From Tissierella creatinini (lineage in GTDB: Bacteria > Bacillota > Clostridia > Tissierellales > Tissierellaceae), in assembly GCA_005046945.1 (NCBI GenBank), contig SUSS01000020.1, forward strand, positions 1 through 47,577: a DNA stretch of 47,577 nucleotides, given 5' to 3'. The position numbers were made by a program, and so were the translations under genes. This document shows, one piece after another, positions 16,456-25,337 of this stretch. The stretch's first letter is position 1. Each line of letters begins with the position of its first letter. The notes below the pieces were generated by a model, which was not told the origin of the DNA, ran no database searches, and worked only from the letters and a program-made list of their open reading frames with translations.

Positions 16456-16756
16456 CACTTATATTTATATAGGAATCATGGCTGGAGTTACATATGCTAT
16501 CCGAGTCTTACCTCTGGTATTATTTCGAAGGCAAATAAAAAATCAATTTATTCAGTCATTCCTTTATTATGTGCCCTATGTTACCTTAGCAGTTATGACC
16601 TTTCCTGCGATCCTGCAAGCAACTCAAAGCCCCGTATCCGGTGCATTGGCATTAATAACCGGTGTAATTGCTGCATGGTTTGGTGCCAGTCTTTTTAAGG
16701 TCTCACTATCTTGTTGTGTAATCGTATTTATCAGTGAATTATTTTTAATTAGCTAA
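16445..16756 (+). CDS. azlD: AzlD family branched-chain amino acid exporter, small subunit
   Basis: A 103-residue membrane protein with three to four helices: ITYAIRVLPLVLFRR-like N-terminus (here VTYAIRVLPLVLFRR), FLYYVPYVTLAVMTFPAIL in the middle and a hydrophobic C-terminus. This is the usual AzlD partner. The start overlaps the end of azlC, with GGGAGA in the azlC coding sequence serving as ribosome site. Confidence 0.93.
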   Translation: MNHNTYIYIGIMAGVTYAIRVLPLVLFRRQIKNQFIQSFLYYVPYVTLAVMTFPAILQATQSPVSGALALITGVIAAWFGASLFKVSLSCCVIVFISELFLIS

Positions 16757-16835
16757 TTGTAATCCAAGAACCTCAAATGTGGGTATAAATTCAAAAAATA
16801 TATCTTAATCTAAATAACAATACGAGGTTGTTTAT

Positions 16836-19355
16836 ATGAAAAAACTAACTTTTATTTTAGTAATAATTCTTTTACTTGCCTTGATTTTTCTAAATTTTAA
16901 AGAAATAAAAATCCTATTTATGGGAAAAGAGGCAAAGACAACCATTAACGATTATTTTCCTATACAAGAAAACATTAAATATATTTATAAACTGGTTAAT
17001 CAAGACTTATACTATGAGGTAAGTTCAGATTATACAGATGAAGATATTATACAACTAAGAATCAAAGAAAACGATGGCATTAAGGTTTCTGTAATTTCAG
17101 TTAGGGCCGGTAAAGCTACAAATCTAATAACTACTGATGAAGAATTCTTCAGAGAAAATATACTTAACTTATTTGGTTCAAATGAGGAAAATTTTGGAGA
17201 AATTCTTCTTATGGAACCACTTGAAACAGGAACAGAATGGAATCTTTCTGATAATTCCTTAAGAAAAATTACAGATACTGATACAGAAGTTGAAACTTCA
17301 ATTGGTGTTTATAAGGCAATAGAGGTAACAACGGAATCTGATAATGAAACAAGAGTTGATTATTATGCTAAGGGAGTAGGCCTTGTGAAATCAGTCATAA
17401 CAAGAGATGAAGTCACTAGGACTATTATTATTGATGAAATCCACCATAATTCACCCCTAATAGAAAGGGTCACCTTCTATTATCCAGATTTAAATGATAT
17501 GAAAATAGCTAGAAAAACTGAAAATGTTAAATTTAGGACAAACGATAAGACCGAAACAGTTTTTACTGATGCTTACAAACAAACCCTATCTAAAGAATAT
17601 AGGGTATTAACAAAGGAAGTTAAAATACAAAACATTAATTTACATCCTGATGGGATTCTCTATATTGACTTGAATAAGGCACTCAGTGATGATACTGAAA
17701 TGACAGCATTATATGAAGGTATGGCTATGCAAAGCATAGTTAATACCTTTGCTAGATTCTACCAAACCGATTTAATAAGATTTGCTATAAATAATGAAGA
17801 CTATATTTCAGACAATATACAATTACTTAATAAACCATTTGAGGCTAATTATATCGATTTTCCTCTTTTTTATGATATTGTAATATATGGCGGCACTCCA
17901 TCCGGTATAGCAGCTGCAATCTCCGCCTCTAGGATAGGAATGGATGTTGCTTTAATAGAACAAGAAACTCATATTGGCGGCATGGTTACTGGGGGATTGA
18001 GTAATACGGATGTTGGCAACTCATCCGTATTAGGCGGGATTGCAATAGACTTTTTTAAGACTGTAGGAAAACATTATGGTAAGGAAATAATTTGGGATTT
18101 TGAACCACATGTGGCAGAGACAACCTTCCTTGAACTATTGCAAAAAGAAGATATAGACTTGTATTACGAAAAACGATTAGATGAAGATAATAGAATTATT
18201 AAAGATGATAATAAAATAATCAGTATACAAATGGAAAGTGGAGAAGTATTCAGAGGACAAATATTCATTGATAGTTCCTATGAAGGTGATCTAATGGCCA
18301 TGGCTGATGTATCCTATACTGTTGGAAGAGAATCAAAAAATGAATATTATGAAAGCTTTGCAGGCCATGTCCCACCTATTGCTAGGAATGGTTTTTATTA
18401 TCCAATGAAAGCATATGACGAAAATGGGACTTTATATTATGGCATTTCAAATGTATCCCCAGTTATCTATGGGCAAGGTGATAATAAAGTACAAGCTTAT
18501 AATTATAGGTTATGTGTCACAGACCAAATAGGAAATCAAATCCCATTTTATAAACCAAATAATTATAATGCAGATGAATATAAACTATTAGCTGCATGGT
18601 TAAATGAGATCAAAGAAAAGGAAAACAGAGATTTAAAGTTTTCCGATGTAGTATACCTAGGAAAATTGCCCAACAATAAATATGATGTAAATCACAATGG
18701 ACCATTTTCTACAGATTTAATCGGAGGAAGTTGGGAGTACCCTGAAGCTGACTATAAAAGGCGTGAGGAAATAAAAGACAAGCACAAAGAATATATACAA
18801 GGTCTATTATACTTTATATCTAATGACTTGAGTGTTTCTGCTGAGCTTAGAGCTGATGTCAATCGATGGGGTTATGCAGGAGATGAATTTGAGGACAATG
18901 ATTATTGGCCATATCAACTCTATATAAGAGAAGGCAGACGGATGATTGGAGATTTTGTTTTGACTGAATCGGATATTCGCAAGAAGAACACAAAGCAGGA
19001 TTCTATCGGTATGGGCTCTTATTCAATTGATTCTCATAACATCCAAAGATACGTGAATCAACAAGGATATGTAGTCAACGAAGGTGAAATACAGCTTCTT
19101 GTAAGCCCCTATGAAATTCCATATAGAGTTTTACTTCCAAAGGAGTCAGAGGCTGAAAATCTACTTGTAACTGTATGTATCTCGGCTAGTCATGTTGCCT
19201 ATTCATCTGTAAGAATGGAACCACAGTATATGATTATGGGTGAAGCTGCAGGAATTGCAGCATCAATTGCAATAGAAGATAATACCAATGTACAAAATAT
19301 TGATTATGATAAATTAGAACAAGTACTAAAAGTATATGGTGCTGTTTTAGAATGA
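16836..19355 (+). CDS. Membrane-anchored fusion of a GerMN-like domain and an FAD-dependent oxidoreductase
   Basis: An 839-residue protein in three parts. Residues 5-22 are a signal anchor. Residues 35-205 form an unrecognised beta-rich region (TGTEWNLSDNSL, YYAKGVGLVKSVI). Residues 213-325 resemble the GerMN sporulation/germination domain (VTFYYPDLNDMKIARKTENV, INLHPDGILYIDLNKAL, MQSIVNTFARF). Residues 343-839 are an FAD-dependent oxidoreductase (DIVIYGGTPSGIAAAISASR, HIGGMVTGGLSNTDVG, FIDSSYEGDLMAMADVSYTVG, YMIMGEAAGIAASIA). The FAD domain would sit outside the cytoplasm, yet no Tat twin-arginine is seen. Substrate unknown. The frame is continuous, so the fusion is real in this sequence. 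It stands alone, ended by a terminator. Confidence 0.85.
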   Translation: MKKLTFILVIILLLALIFLNFKEIKILFMGKEAKTTINDYFPIQENIKYIYKLVNQDLYYEVSSDYTDEDIIQLRIKENDGIKVSVISVRAGKATNLITTDEEFFRENILNLFGSNEENFGEILLMEPLETGTEWNLSDNSLRKITDTDTEVETSIGVYKAIEVTTESDNETRVDYYAKGVGLVKSVITRDEVTRTIIIDEIHHNSPLIERVTFYYPDLNDMKIARKTENVKFRTNDKTETVFTDAYKQTLSKEYRVLTKEVKIQNINLHPDGILYIDLNKALSDDTEMTALYEGMAMQSIVNTFARFYQTDLIRFAINNEDYISDNIQLLNKPFEANYIDFPLFYDIVIYGGTPSGIAAAISASRIGMDVALIEQETHIGGMVTGGLSNTDVGNSSVLGGIAIDFFKTVGKHYGKEIIWDFEPHVAETTFLELLQKEDIDLYYEKRLDEDNRIIKDDNKIISIQMESGEVFRGQIFIDSSYEGDLMAMADVSYTVGRESKNEYYESFAGHVPPIARNGFYYPMKAYDENGTLYYGISNVSPVIYGQGDNKVQAYNYRLCVTDQIGNQIPFYKPNNYNADEYKLLAAWLNEIKEKENRDLKFSDVVYLGKLPNNKYDVNHNGPFSTDLIGGSWEYPEADYKRREEIKDKHKEYIQGLLYFISNDLSVSAELRADVNRWGYAGDEFEDNDYWPYQLYIREGRRMIGDFVLTESDIRKKNTKQDSIGMGSYSIDSHNIQRYVNQQGYVVNEGEIQLLVSPYEIPYRVLLPKESEAENLLVTVCISASHVAYSSVRMEPQYMIMGEAAGIAASIAIEDNTNVQNIDYDKLEQVLKVYGAVLE

Positions 19356-19359
19356 ATAG

Positions 19360-19380
19360 AGGGGTCAGAAGACCCCTTTA
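19360..19380 (+). terminator. Terminator after the FAD oxidoreductase fusion
   Basis: AGGGGTC-AGAA-GACCCCT, a 7-bp stem with tetraloop, followed by TTA. It also lies just past the end of the convergent DUF1002 gene. Confidence 0.75.
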
Positions 19381-19387
19381 AAATACC

Positions 19388-20257
19388 TTACTTGAAGAAA
19401 GAGGCAATCAAATCTATTAAGGCATTCAGAAATGATTTTAAACCCTGTAAAAATCCTTGCCCTTCTTCAGAGGATAGATAATCTGAAGCTTTACCTGCTA
19501 TGTTTTGAATTTGATTGGATACTTGTTTCCAGTCGATATCTAGGCTTTTCATCTTATCAAATAATGCAATTAATTGGTCTATTTGTTCATCTGTTAAGTT
19601 GATATTATAATTATTTACAATATTGATTATAATGTCTCTTACTTCATCAGTGGTTTTTGGATTCTTATCAGCAATTTCTTGTTTAATTCTGTTGATTAGC
19701 TCTTCAGCTTTGTCATTACCTATTATTTCTCCTATTTCAGCCGTACGAACCAGTTCTTCATTAGCAACCTTTTTAATATCTTCATCTATAACTTCTCCTG
19801 TAGATACTTCATAGGCTTTCATGATTCCAGTTAATGCTGCTGTCCCGGTTGCGTTTCTAGGTGCAGTGATTTTAATATCTGCATCCTCAACACCTGCAGT
19901 TATTAAGGCATTGATATAGTTTTGATCTGTAATATAGTTGATTTTATCACTTGTATCTACTTTAAGACCACTGCCCTTTTCCGTATAAGTTATCATAACA
20001 GATGAAATGGCTTTATTCCCTATTTTACCTGCTGGAATCACACCACCTAAATATTCATGTTCTTCTGCATTAGTAGTAGTTATCAATTGAGGATTTTCCG
20101 GTGGATCAAATTCTGTCAATATTGTCTCTTTTTCACCTTCTGTCAAGTCATCCCCTAATGAAATAATCACATCCCCAACTGCTGCATCTGCAAATGCAGT
20201 AATTGAGCTTATTATTATAAGCAACATTAAAAATATACTAATTAACTTTTTATTCAC
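19388..20257 (-). CDS. DUF1002 family secreted protein (YpuA-like)
   Basis: A 289-residue protein with a signal peptide (LISIFLMLLIIISSITAFADA) and the DUF1002 layout: ADAAVGDVIISLGDDLTEGE, IGNKAISSVMITYTEKGSGL, ITAPRNATGTAALTGIMKAYE, given here in part as APRNATGTAALTGIMKAYE, then a long helical C-terminus. Homologues such as B. subtilis YpuA are exported and uncharacterised. TAGGAGGTAAAGTG precedes the start. It is divergent from bioY. Confidence 0.9.
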   Translation of the reverse strand: MNKKLISIFLMLLIIISSITAFADAAVGDVIISLGDDLTEGEKETILTEFDPPENPQLITTTNAEEHEYLGGVIPAGKIGNKAISSVMITYTEKGSGLKVDTSDKINYITDQNYINALITAGVEDADIKITAPRNATGTAALTGIMKAYEVSTGEVIDEDIKKVANEELVRTAEIGEIIGNDKAEELINRIKQEIADKNPKTTDEVRDIIINIVNNYNINLTDEQIDQLIALFDKMKSLDIDWKQVSNQIQNIAGKASDYLSSEEGQGFLQGLKSFLNALIDLIASFFK

Positions 20258-20348
20258 ACTTTACCTCCTAAAATTCTGAATTCCTGAAAGCCTAATCACA
20301 TCTTATGATATTCTATCACAGATATAGATAAAAAAAAAGAATAACAAA

Positions 20349-20406
20349 GTTATTGTCAACCTATTGCTAATTATTAGTTGACAATAACCTTCAAATAATA
20401 TATATT
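20349..20406 (+). promoter_or_regulatory. BirA-type biotin operator overlapping the bioY promoter
   Basis: GTTATTGTCAAC (20349-20360) and GTTGACAATAAC (20377-20388) are perfect inverted repeats 16 bases apart. The core TTGTCAAC-N16-GTTGACAA fits the Gram-positive BirA operator pattern TTGTTAAC-N14-16-GTTAACAA. The right arm contains the -35 TTGACA (20378-20383), followed by 17 bases and the -10 TATATT (20401-20406). Biotinyl-AMP-bound BirA would block this promoter. Confidence 0.8.
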
Positions 20407-20452
20407 TAAGTAAGTATTAACAAGAAAATATACTATTACAATGGAGGGAAAA

Positions 20453-21010
20453 ATGGAAAACAGTAAATCTACAAACAAATCTAAAGTTTATGAAATGGCA
20501 AGCATCGGACTTATGGCTGCTGTAATATGTATACTAGGTCCCTTATCCATACCCATTGGTCTTGTGCCAATATCATTTACCAACCTTGCTATTTACATTA
20601 CTCTATATATATTAGGAATGAAAAAAGGTACATTAAGCTTCATAATATATTTATTAGTCGGTTTTGCCGGTCTTCCGGTATTTTCGGGTTTCACCAGCGG
20701 TCCTTCTAAGATTTTGGGGCCCACTGGCGGTTATCTTATAGGTTTTATTTTTATGGCACTTATAGCTGGATTCTTTACAGATAGGTTTTACAATAAATGG
20801 TATTTAAGTATAATTGGAATGATCCTTGGTACGGCTGTATGCTATATATTTGGGACCACATGGTTAGCATATCAGGCAAATATGCCAGCTAGGGCTGCAC
20901 TTGCTGCAGGTGTTATTCCTTTCATACCAGGAGATTTAGCTAAAATGATAATCTCTGCATATATAGGGCCAAAAATCCGCAATCGTCTTATAAAAGCCAA
21001 TTTATTTTAG
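20453..21010 (+). CDS. bioY: Biotin ECF transporter S component BioY
   Basis: A 185-residue, six-helix membrane protein of the BioY family: GPLSIPIGLVPISFTNLAIY near the N-terminus, GLPVFSGFTSGPSKILGPTG in the middle and IPFIPGDLAKMIISAYIGP at the C-terminus. BioY binds biotin and imports it, alone or with the shared ECF module. The ATG at 20453 is preceded by GGAGGG and is preferred over an in-frame ATG at 20441, which overlaps that site. The upstream BirA-type operator supports the assignment. Confidence 0.95.
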   Translation: MENSKSTNKSKVYEMASIGLMAAVICILGPLSIPIGLVPISFTNLAIYITLYILGMKKGTLSFIIYLLVGFAGLPVFSGFTSGPSKILGPTGGYLIGFIFMALIAGFFTDRFYNKWYLSIIGMILGTAVCYIFGTTWLAYQANMPARAALAAGVIPFIPGDLAKMIISAYIGPKIRNRLIKANLF

Positions 21011-21054
21011 GGGTTGCAGGGGATAATACTCTGCCGGTTTCAGGAAGGTGCTCA

Positions 21055-21118
21055 GATTGCATAGCAATCGTCGAAGGAAACCTAGGGTTTCCTAGCGAAA
21101 GTGACGAAGTCACTTTTT
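21055..21118 (+). terminator. Three consecutive perfect hairpins ending in a T-run
   Basis: GATTGC-ATA-GCAATC (21055-21069), AGGAAACC-TAG-GGTTTCCT (21075-21093) and AAAGTGAC-GAA-GTCACTTT (21098-21116) are three tight stem-loops with three-base loops, followed by TT. The last is a good terminator for bioY and contains the stop codon of the convergent ogt gene. Three in a row suggests a mobile palindromic element or small RNA. Confidence 0.65.
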
Positions 21119-21646
21119 AATAGTTTTAGGTAAAAATAATCCGTTCATATCTACTCCTTCGTGCTCCAGTAGCTTTATCTTCATTTCAATCCCACCTGCA
21201 TAACCGGTCAGGCTTCCGTTGGTACCTACAACACGATGGCAAGGTATAATAATCCCAATAGGATTGTGTCCAACGGCTCCACCTACAGCCTGGGCAGACA
21301 TTCTATCCTTTCCCATTCTTTTGGCTACCTCTTTTGCAATGTTACCATATGTTGTTAACTCACCATAGGGTATTTCAAGTAGAATTTTCCATACCTCCTG
21401 TTTAAACTCTCCGCCTATGGGAGCAAGAGGTAGCTTTGATAACTTTGGTTTCTTACCAGCAAAATAATCATTCAGCCATTTTATACCTTCTTGTAATATT
21501 AGAATGTCATCTTTTCCGATGATATCTTTTGGCATTGTGTTTCCAATATATTTCTGGTCCCCAATCCAAAGACCGATTAGATTATTTTCATCACTTGCAA
21601 GCAATATATCTCCCACTGGAGACTTATAGTGTGTAGAGTAGTACAT
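21110..21646 (-). CDS. ogt: Methylated-DNA--protein-cysteine methyltransferase (Ogt)
   Basis: A 178-residue DNA repair protein that moves an alkyl group from O6-alkylguanine to its own cysteine. The active site is IIIPCHRVVGTNGSLTGYAGG, shown as IIIPCHRVVGTNGSLTGYAG, preceded by IPYGELTTYGNIAKEVAKRM, the DNA-binding helix-turn-helix with its Tyr. The N-terminal ribonuclease-H-like domain is present. GAGGTGAAGTAA precedes the start. The stop codon lies in the bioY terminator hairpin. Confidence 0.96.
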   Translation of the reverse strand: MYYSTHYKSPVGDILLASDENNLIGLWIGDQKYIGNTMPKDIIGKDDILILQEGIKWLNDYFAGKKPKLSKLPLAPIGGEFKQEVWKILLEIPYGELTTYGNIAKEVAKRMGKDRMSAQAVGGAVGHNPIGIIIPCHRVVGTNGSLTGYAGGIEMKIKLLEHEGVDMNGLFLPKTIKK

Positions 21647-21666
21647 TTACTTCACCTCTTACTAAA

Positions 21667-22698
21667 TTACTTTTTATTAATATAGATTTTTTTGAGATAA
21701 ATCATGGAAATAAAACCCAATAAACTAGGTATCCAAAAAGAAAGAAGACGATAACCTAATACTGCAACCACACATACATTACCAGGCAAACCTAAATTTG
21801 AATATATACCAACCATGCCACCTTCTATAACTCCTGCTCCTCCAGGAATAAAGAAAGCACCTCTTCCAATCAAAAACGTTATACCATATCCTGCAATCAA
21901 AATTAAAGGGTTAATATGATAATCAGCTGCTATAAAAAGTATATATAAAGTCATTATATCAAATAAAATATTCATAAAAGAGCCAAAAACAGGCCTATTC
22001 CATTTATAATTACTTAGCAAATAAAGTCTATTAAAAAAGTTATCAATTTTATTTGTTATCCTAATAGCATCAAATTTATGCTTTTTATTATTATTGACTT
22101 TATCAATTATTTCGGTAACCAGAGCTTTAACTTTATTCTTATGAAAGAACCCATAGAATACCCCTAAAATTCCAAGGGTCATGATAATCAAAATCGACAT
22201 ATAAAAAATAATTTGATTTTTTGAAAGATCATGATGTATAACCAAATACAATGCACCTATAAATGATACTATAACTAGAATAATAGTGTTAAAAAGAGGA
22301 GGCATTATCCCAGCTAGCTCTGCATCACCTTCATTTTTTTTATTTTTGGGCACCAAATAATAGGTGACTAAAGCAGAACTAATCCATCCTCCAGCTACAA
22401 GCCCAACACTAGCTGCTGCCATTGTAATTAAAGCACCACGAAAAACTGATATTCTTAATTTATCATGGCTCAATAAGGTTTTTAGCATATAACCGCTTCC
22501 AAAATAGCTTAAAATCTGGGCGATTACAGCCAATGAAAGAAAGATTATATTTAATTCATTTATAATAGATAAAATTTCGTCTTTTTTTATAATCTTTGGT
22601 AAAAAAACAACAATTATAATAATAAGATAAATCAAGGTCAATAAATATCGAAATAGTTTGCCATTAAATGGCACTTTCTTGCCTTTATTATCCATCAT
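21667..22698 (-). CDS. Lysylphosphatidylglycerol synthase TM-domain (UPF0104) family membrane protein
   Basis: A 343-residue protein with about eight membrane helices, matching the LPG_synthase_TM/UPF0104 family. FFIPGGAGVIEGGMVGIYSNLG near residue 295 is the family motif, given here in part as IPGGAGVIEGGMVGIY, and GGWISSALVTYYLVPK is conserved upstream. Members are flippase-like or form the membrane half of MprF. No aminoacyl-transferase domain is attached, so lipid translocation or glycosylation is more likely than lysine transfer. The open frame extends 36 codons upstream, but GGAAGGATGTGAA before ATG-ATG at 22698 decides the start. Confidence 0.8.
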   Translation of the reverse strand: MMDNKGKKVPFNGKLFRYLLTLIYLIIIIVVFLPKIIKKDEILSIINELNIIFLSLAVIAQILSYFGSGYMLKTLLSHDKLRISVFRGALITMAAASVGLVAGGWISSALVTYYLVPKNKKNEGDAELAGIMPPLFNTIILVIVSFIGALYLVIHHDLSKNQIIFYMSILIIMTLGILGVFYGFFHKNKVKALVTEIIDKVNNNKKHKFDAIRITNKIDNFFNRLYLLSNYKWNRPVFGSFMNILFDIMTLYILFIAADYHINPLILIAGYGITFLIGRGAFFIPGGAGVIEGGMVGIYSNLGLPGNVCVVAVLGYRLLSFWIPSLLGFISMIYLKKIYINKK

Positions 22699-22711
22699 TT
22701 CACATCCTTCC

Positions 22712-22758
22712 CAGACAAGTGGGCAATAAAACAGACAAGTGAAACTTCCCCTTGTCTG
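22712..22758 (-). repeat. Direct and inverted CAGACAAG repeats in the leader of the UPF0104 gene
   Basis: CAGACAAGTG occurs at 22712-22721 and 22732-22741, and its complement CTTGTCTG at 22751-22758. The last two form an 8-bp stem with 11-base loop directly upstream of the chosen start. It could be an operator or RNA switch. Confidence 0.4.
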
Positions 22759-22875
22759 TATATATACCACTAATTTATTTCTTTTAACTTGATCGCTAAA
22801 GTTCATTTTTAATATCTAGTAGCTTCTTTGTGAAATGTTCTCTAACCATACAGCTCATCTTCTTTTACTAAAATT

Positions 22876-23637
22876 TTAACCAAATCTTCCAGTTAGATAA
22901 TCGTTAGTTCGCTTATCCTTAGGCACAGAAAAGACCTCATGGGTAATGCCTTGTTCTATTAAATCTCCCATTAGCATAAATGCAACCCGATCAGCTATAC
23001 GGCCAGCCTGCTGAATTGTATGTGGTGCAATTATAATAGTGAATTGTTCCTTAAGCTGTATTAAAGAATCCTCAATTTTAGCAGTTGATATAGGGTCAAG
23101 AGCCGAACATGGTCTATCAAGTAAAATAACCTCAGGTTCAAGGGCCAAAACCCTGGCAATACACAAACGCTGCTGTTGACCACCCGATAGTCTAGCTGCA
23201 GGAGTATTGAGCCTATCTTTGACGTCATCCCATAGGGCAGACATACGCAGAGCCTTCTCTACTCCCTCTTCCACTTCTGCTTTGCTTTTCTTTCCGTTTA
23301 AATTGGAGCCAAATGCCACATTATCAAAGATTGACATAGGTAAAGGAGTAGGTACATCAAAAACCATCCCTACCTTACGACGCAATTCTGTAACATTAAC
23401 GTTCTTATTAAAGATGCTTTTTCCATCCAATAGTACCTCACCCTCCTGACGGGCTCCGAATGTCAAGTCACACAGACGGTTCAATGTTCGAAGGGTCGTT
23501 GTTATACCACTGTTTGATGGACCAATAATAGCGAAAATTTCATTTTGGGGTATCTCAAGATTAAGCTCTTTAACGACCTGTTTTTCATGATAATATAAGT
23601 TTAAATCTTTTATAACTATTTTGGATTGCTGTATCAT
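22876..23637 (-). CDS. pstB: PstB-like phosphate ABC ATPase with degenerate Walker A, Q-loop and Walker B
   Basis: A 253-residue PstB homologue, last gene of the pst operon. Its ATP-binding motifs are altered. Walker A is GPSNSGITT, with Ile (ATA) for the essential Lys. The Q-loop is MVFDVPTPLP, with Asp for Gln. Walker B is VILLDRPCSALD, with Arg (AGA) for the catalytic Glu. The switch region is IIIAPHTIQQA, with the His kept. The signature LSGGQQQRLCIAR is perfect, and the C-terminus KDKRTNDYLTGRFG is typical of PstB. The frame is intact throughout, so this is selective loss rather than general decay. It probably donates the signature to the other PstB in a heterodimer and cannot hydrolyse ATP itself. 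Confidence 0.9.
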   Translation of the reverse strand: MIQQSKIVIKDLNLYYHEKQVVKELNLEIPQNEIFAIIGPSNSGITTTLRTLNRLCDLTFGARQEGEVLLDGKSIFNKNVNVTELRRKVGMVFDVPTPLPMSIFDNVAFGSNLNGKKSKAEVEEGVEKALRMSALWDDVKDRLNTPAARLSGGQQQRLCIARVLALEPEVILLDRPCSALDPISTAKIEDSLIQLKEQFTIIIAPHTIQQAGRIADRVAFMLMGDLIEQGITHEVFSVPKDKRTNDYLTGRFG

Positions 23638-23647
23638 ATTTCACCTC

Positions 23648-24484
23648 TTAACGGCCTTTAGATACGAATCTATTGACCAGCATATTGAAACCAACATTTA
23701 TCAGTAGAATAAGAATAATCAAAAGTGCTGCAGTACCGTAAGCATTTTCCATGGATATTCCCTCCCTGGCAAGTATATAAAAATGTACTGCCATGGTTCG
23801 GGTTGGGGATAATAGCGATATGGGCATACGCAAAGTTGAGCCCGCTGTTAACATAACAGCCGCCGTTTCAGCTACACATCTACCTATACTCAAAATTACT
23901 CCATTAACTATACCGGGAAGCGCTGATGGGAGAACCGTCTTGGTTATTGCCTGCCACTTAGTAGCTCCCAAGGAAAATCCCACTTCCCGATATAAATTTG
24001 GTACAGTTCGGATTGCCTCTTCCGATGTACGTATTATAGTAGGCAGAATCATTATTGCCATAGTCAGTCCACCTGATAAAATTGACCACCCCATTTTAAG
24101 GTATATAACAAAGAAGATAAACCCAAAGAGTCCATATACAATGGACGGTATTCCTGCCAGAGACTCAGCACTAAAACGAATAATTCTGGTAACTCTACCC
24201 TCTCGTGTGTACTCTGTAAGATATATAGCTGTCCCAATACCAAATGGTGTTGCAACAATAACAGCTACTGCAGTAACAAGTAAAGTGCCGACAATGGAAG
24301 ATGATATACCCCCCGAACGGCCCATATTCCGCGGTATTTCCGTTAAAAACTGCCAACTAATCATAGGTATACCTTTTATTAATATATAGATAATTATGGA
24401 GAAAAGAACAACTATTACAAAAAGAGCAGCTGTCCAAATCAAAGTTTTTGCTATCTTTTGTGAAGTTTGCGCATCGATTCTCAT
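23648..24484 (-). CDS. pstA: Phosphate ABC transporter permease PstA
   Basis: A 278-residue permease with six helices and the PstA pattern: LTEIPRNMGRSGGISSSIVG near residue 40, AESLAGIPSIVYGLFGF in the middle and EVGFSLGATKWQAITKTVLP, the coupling EAA loop. It pairs with PstC to form the phosphate channel. The open frame extends to 24526, but the ATG at 24484, preceded by GTGAGGTCACT and 7 bases after the pstC stop, fits better. The degenerate pstB gene follows after 10 bases. Confidence 0.95.
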   Translation of the reverse strand: MRIDAQTSQKIAKTLIWTAALFVIVVLFSIIIYILIKGIPMISWQFLTEIPRNMGRSGGISSSIVGTLLVTAVAVIVATPFGIGTAIYLTEYTREGRVTRIIRFSAESLAGIPSIVYGLFGFIFFVIYLKMGWSILSGGLTMAIMILPTIIRTSEEAIRTVPNLYREVGFSLGATKWQAITKTVLPSALPGIVNGVILSIGRCVAETAAVMLTAGSTLRMPISLLSPTRTMAVHFYILAREGISMENAYGTAALLIILILLINVGFNMLVNRFVSKGR

Positions 24485-24491
24485 AGTGACC

Positions 24492-25337
24492 TCACTTCTT
24501 TCGTGTAATGTATTGGGCCGTAGCATTCATAATCATAATGATAATAAATAATACAATGCCAGTGGCAAAAAGTGCTTGTTGGTGTTCGCCGGATGCATAA
24601 CCCATCTCTATACCGATATTCGTAGTCATTGTCCTGACAGGATCTAGAATTGTCTCAGGTAGTGCTACAGCATTACCTACAACCATAATAACAGCCATAG
24701 TCTCACCAACAGCCCTGCCTAGACCTAAGATTATTGCAGCAACGATACCCGACTTGGCTGCAGGTAAAAGCAAGTGACGTATGGTTTGCCAATGTGTCAA
24801 CCCTAATGCAAGAGCCCCATCTTTATAATGGCGAGGCAGAGCAAGAATAGTTACTTCAGTGATACTGATAATCGTTGGCAAAATCATAATAGCCAAAATG
24901 ATGGAACCAGCCAATATGCTTAAGCCTGGTCCTCCCAGGTAATTACGTATCATTGGAACAATAAACAATACTCCCCAGAAGCCATATACTACTGAAGGTA
25001 TACCAGCCAGTAACTGAATGGCTGGTCTGAATATGTTTCTAAGTGTTGCAGGAGCAAACTCTGCAAGAAAAATACTACAACAAATAGCAATTGGAATTCC
25101 TATAATTGCTGCTCCTAAAGTAACTGATATAGTTCCCACAATCATTGGGAAAATACCATAGGAACCCTGGCTTGGAGACCACTTCATCCCAAAAATAAAA
25201 TTTACTACACCAACCTTGGCAATAAGTGGAATACCTTTTGTAAATATAAACACAGTGATGAGCGCTAAGACTGACAAAGCCGAAAGGGCTAATAATAGAA
25301 ACACACGCTCAGAGAAATTTTCTTTGAATTTTTTCAA
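24492..25337 (-). CDS. pstC: Phosphate ABC transporter permease PstC
   Basis: A 281-residue permease with six helices. FIFGMKWSPSQGSYGIFPMI is a PstC hallmark, then LLAGIPSVVYGFWGVLF and DGALALGLTHWQTIRHLLLP, the coupling loop. The start is TTG at 25337 in a TTGA overlap with the pstS stop, with GGGAAGGG just upstream, so translation is probably coupled to pstS. Confidence 0.95.
   Translation of the reverse strand: MKKFKENFSERVFLLLALSALSVLALITVFIFTKGIPLIAKVGVVNFIFGMKWSPSQGSYGIFPMIVGTISVTLGAAIIGIPIAICCSIFLAEFAPATLRNIFRPAIQLLAGIPSVVYGFWGVLFIVPMIRNYLGGPGLSILAGSIILAIMILPTIISITEVTILALPRHYKDGALALGLTHWQTIRHLLLPAAKSGIVAAIILGLGRAVGETMAVIMVVGNAVALPETILDPVRTMTTNIGIEMGYASGEHQQALFATGIVLFIIIMIMNATAQYITRKK

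Noticed and set aside
23793-24389. A 198-codon plus-strand frame opposite pstA
   Set aside because: It is a shadow of pstA, whose protein is clearly recognisable; the antisense product matches nothing I know.
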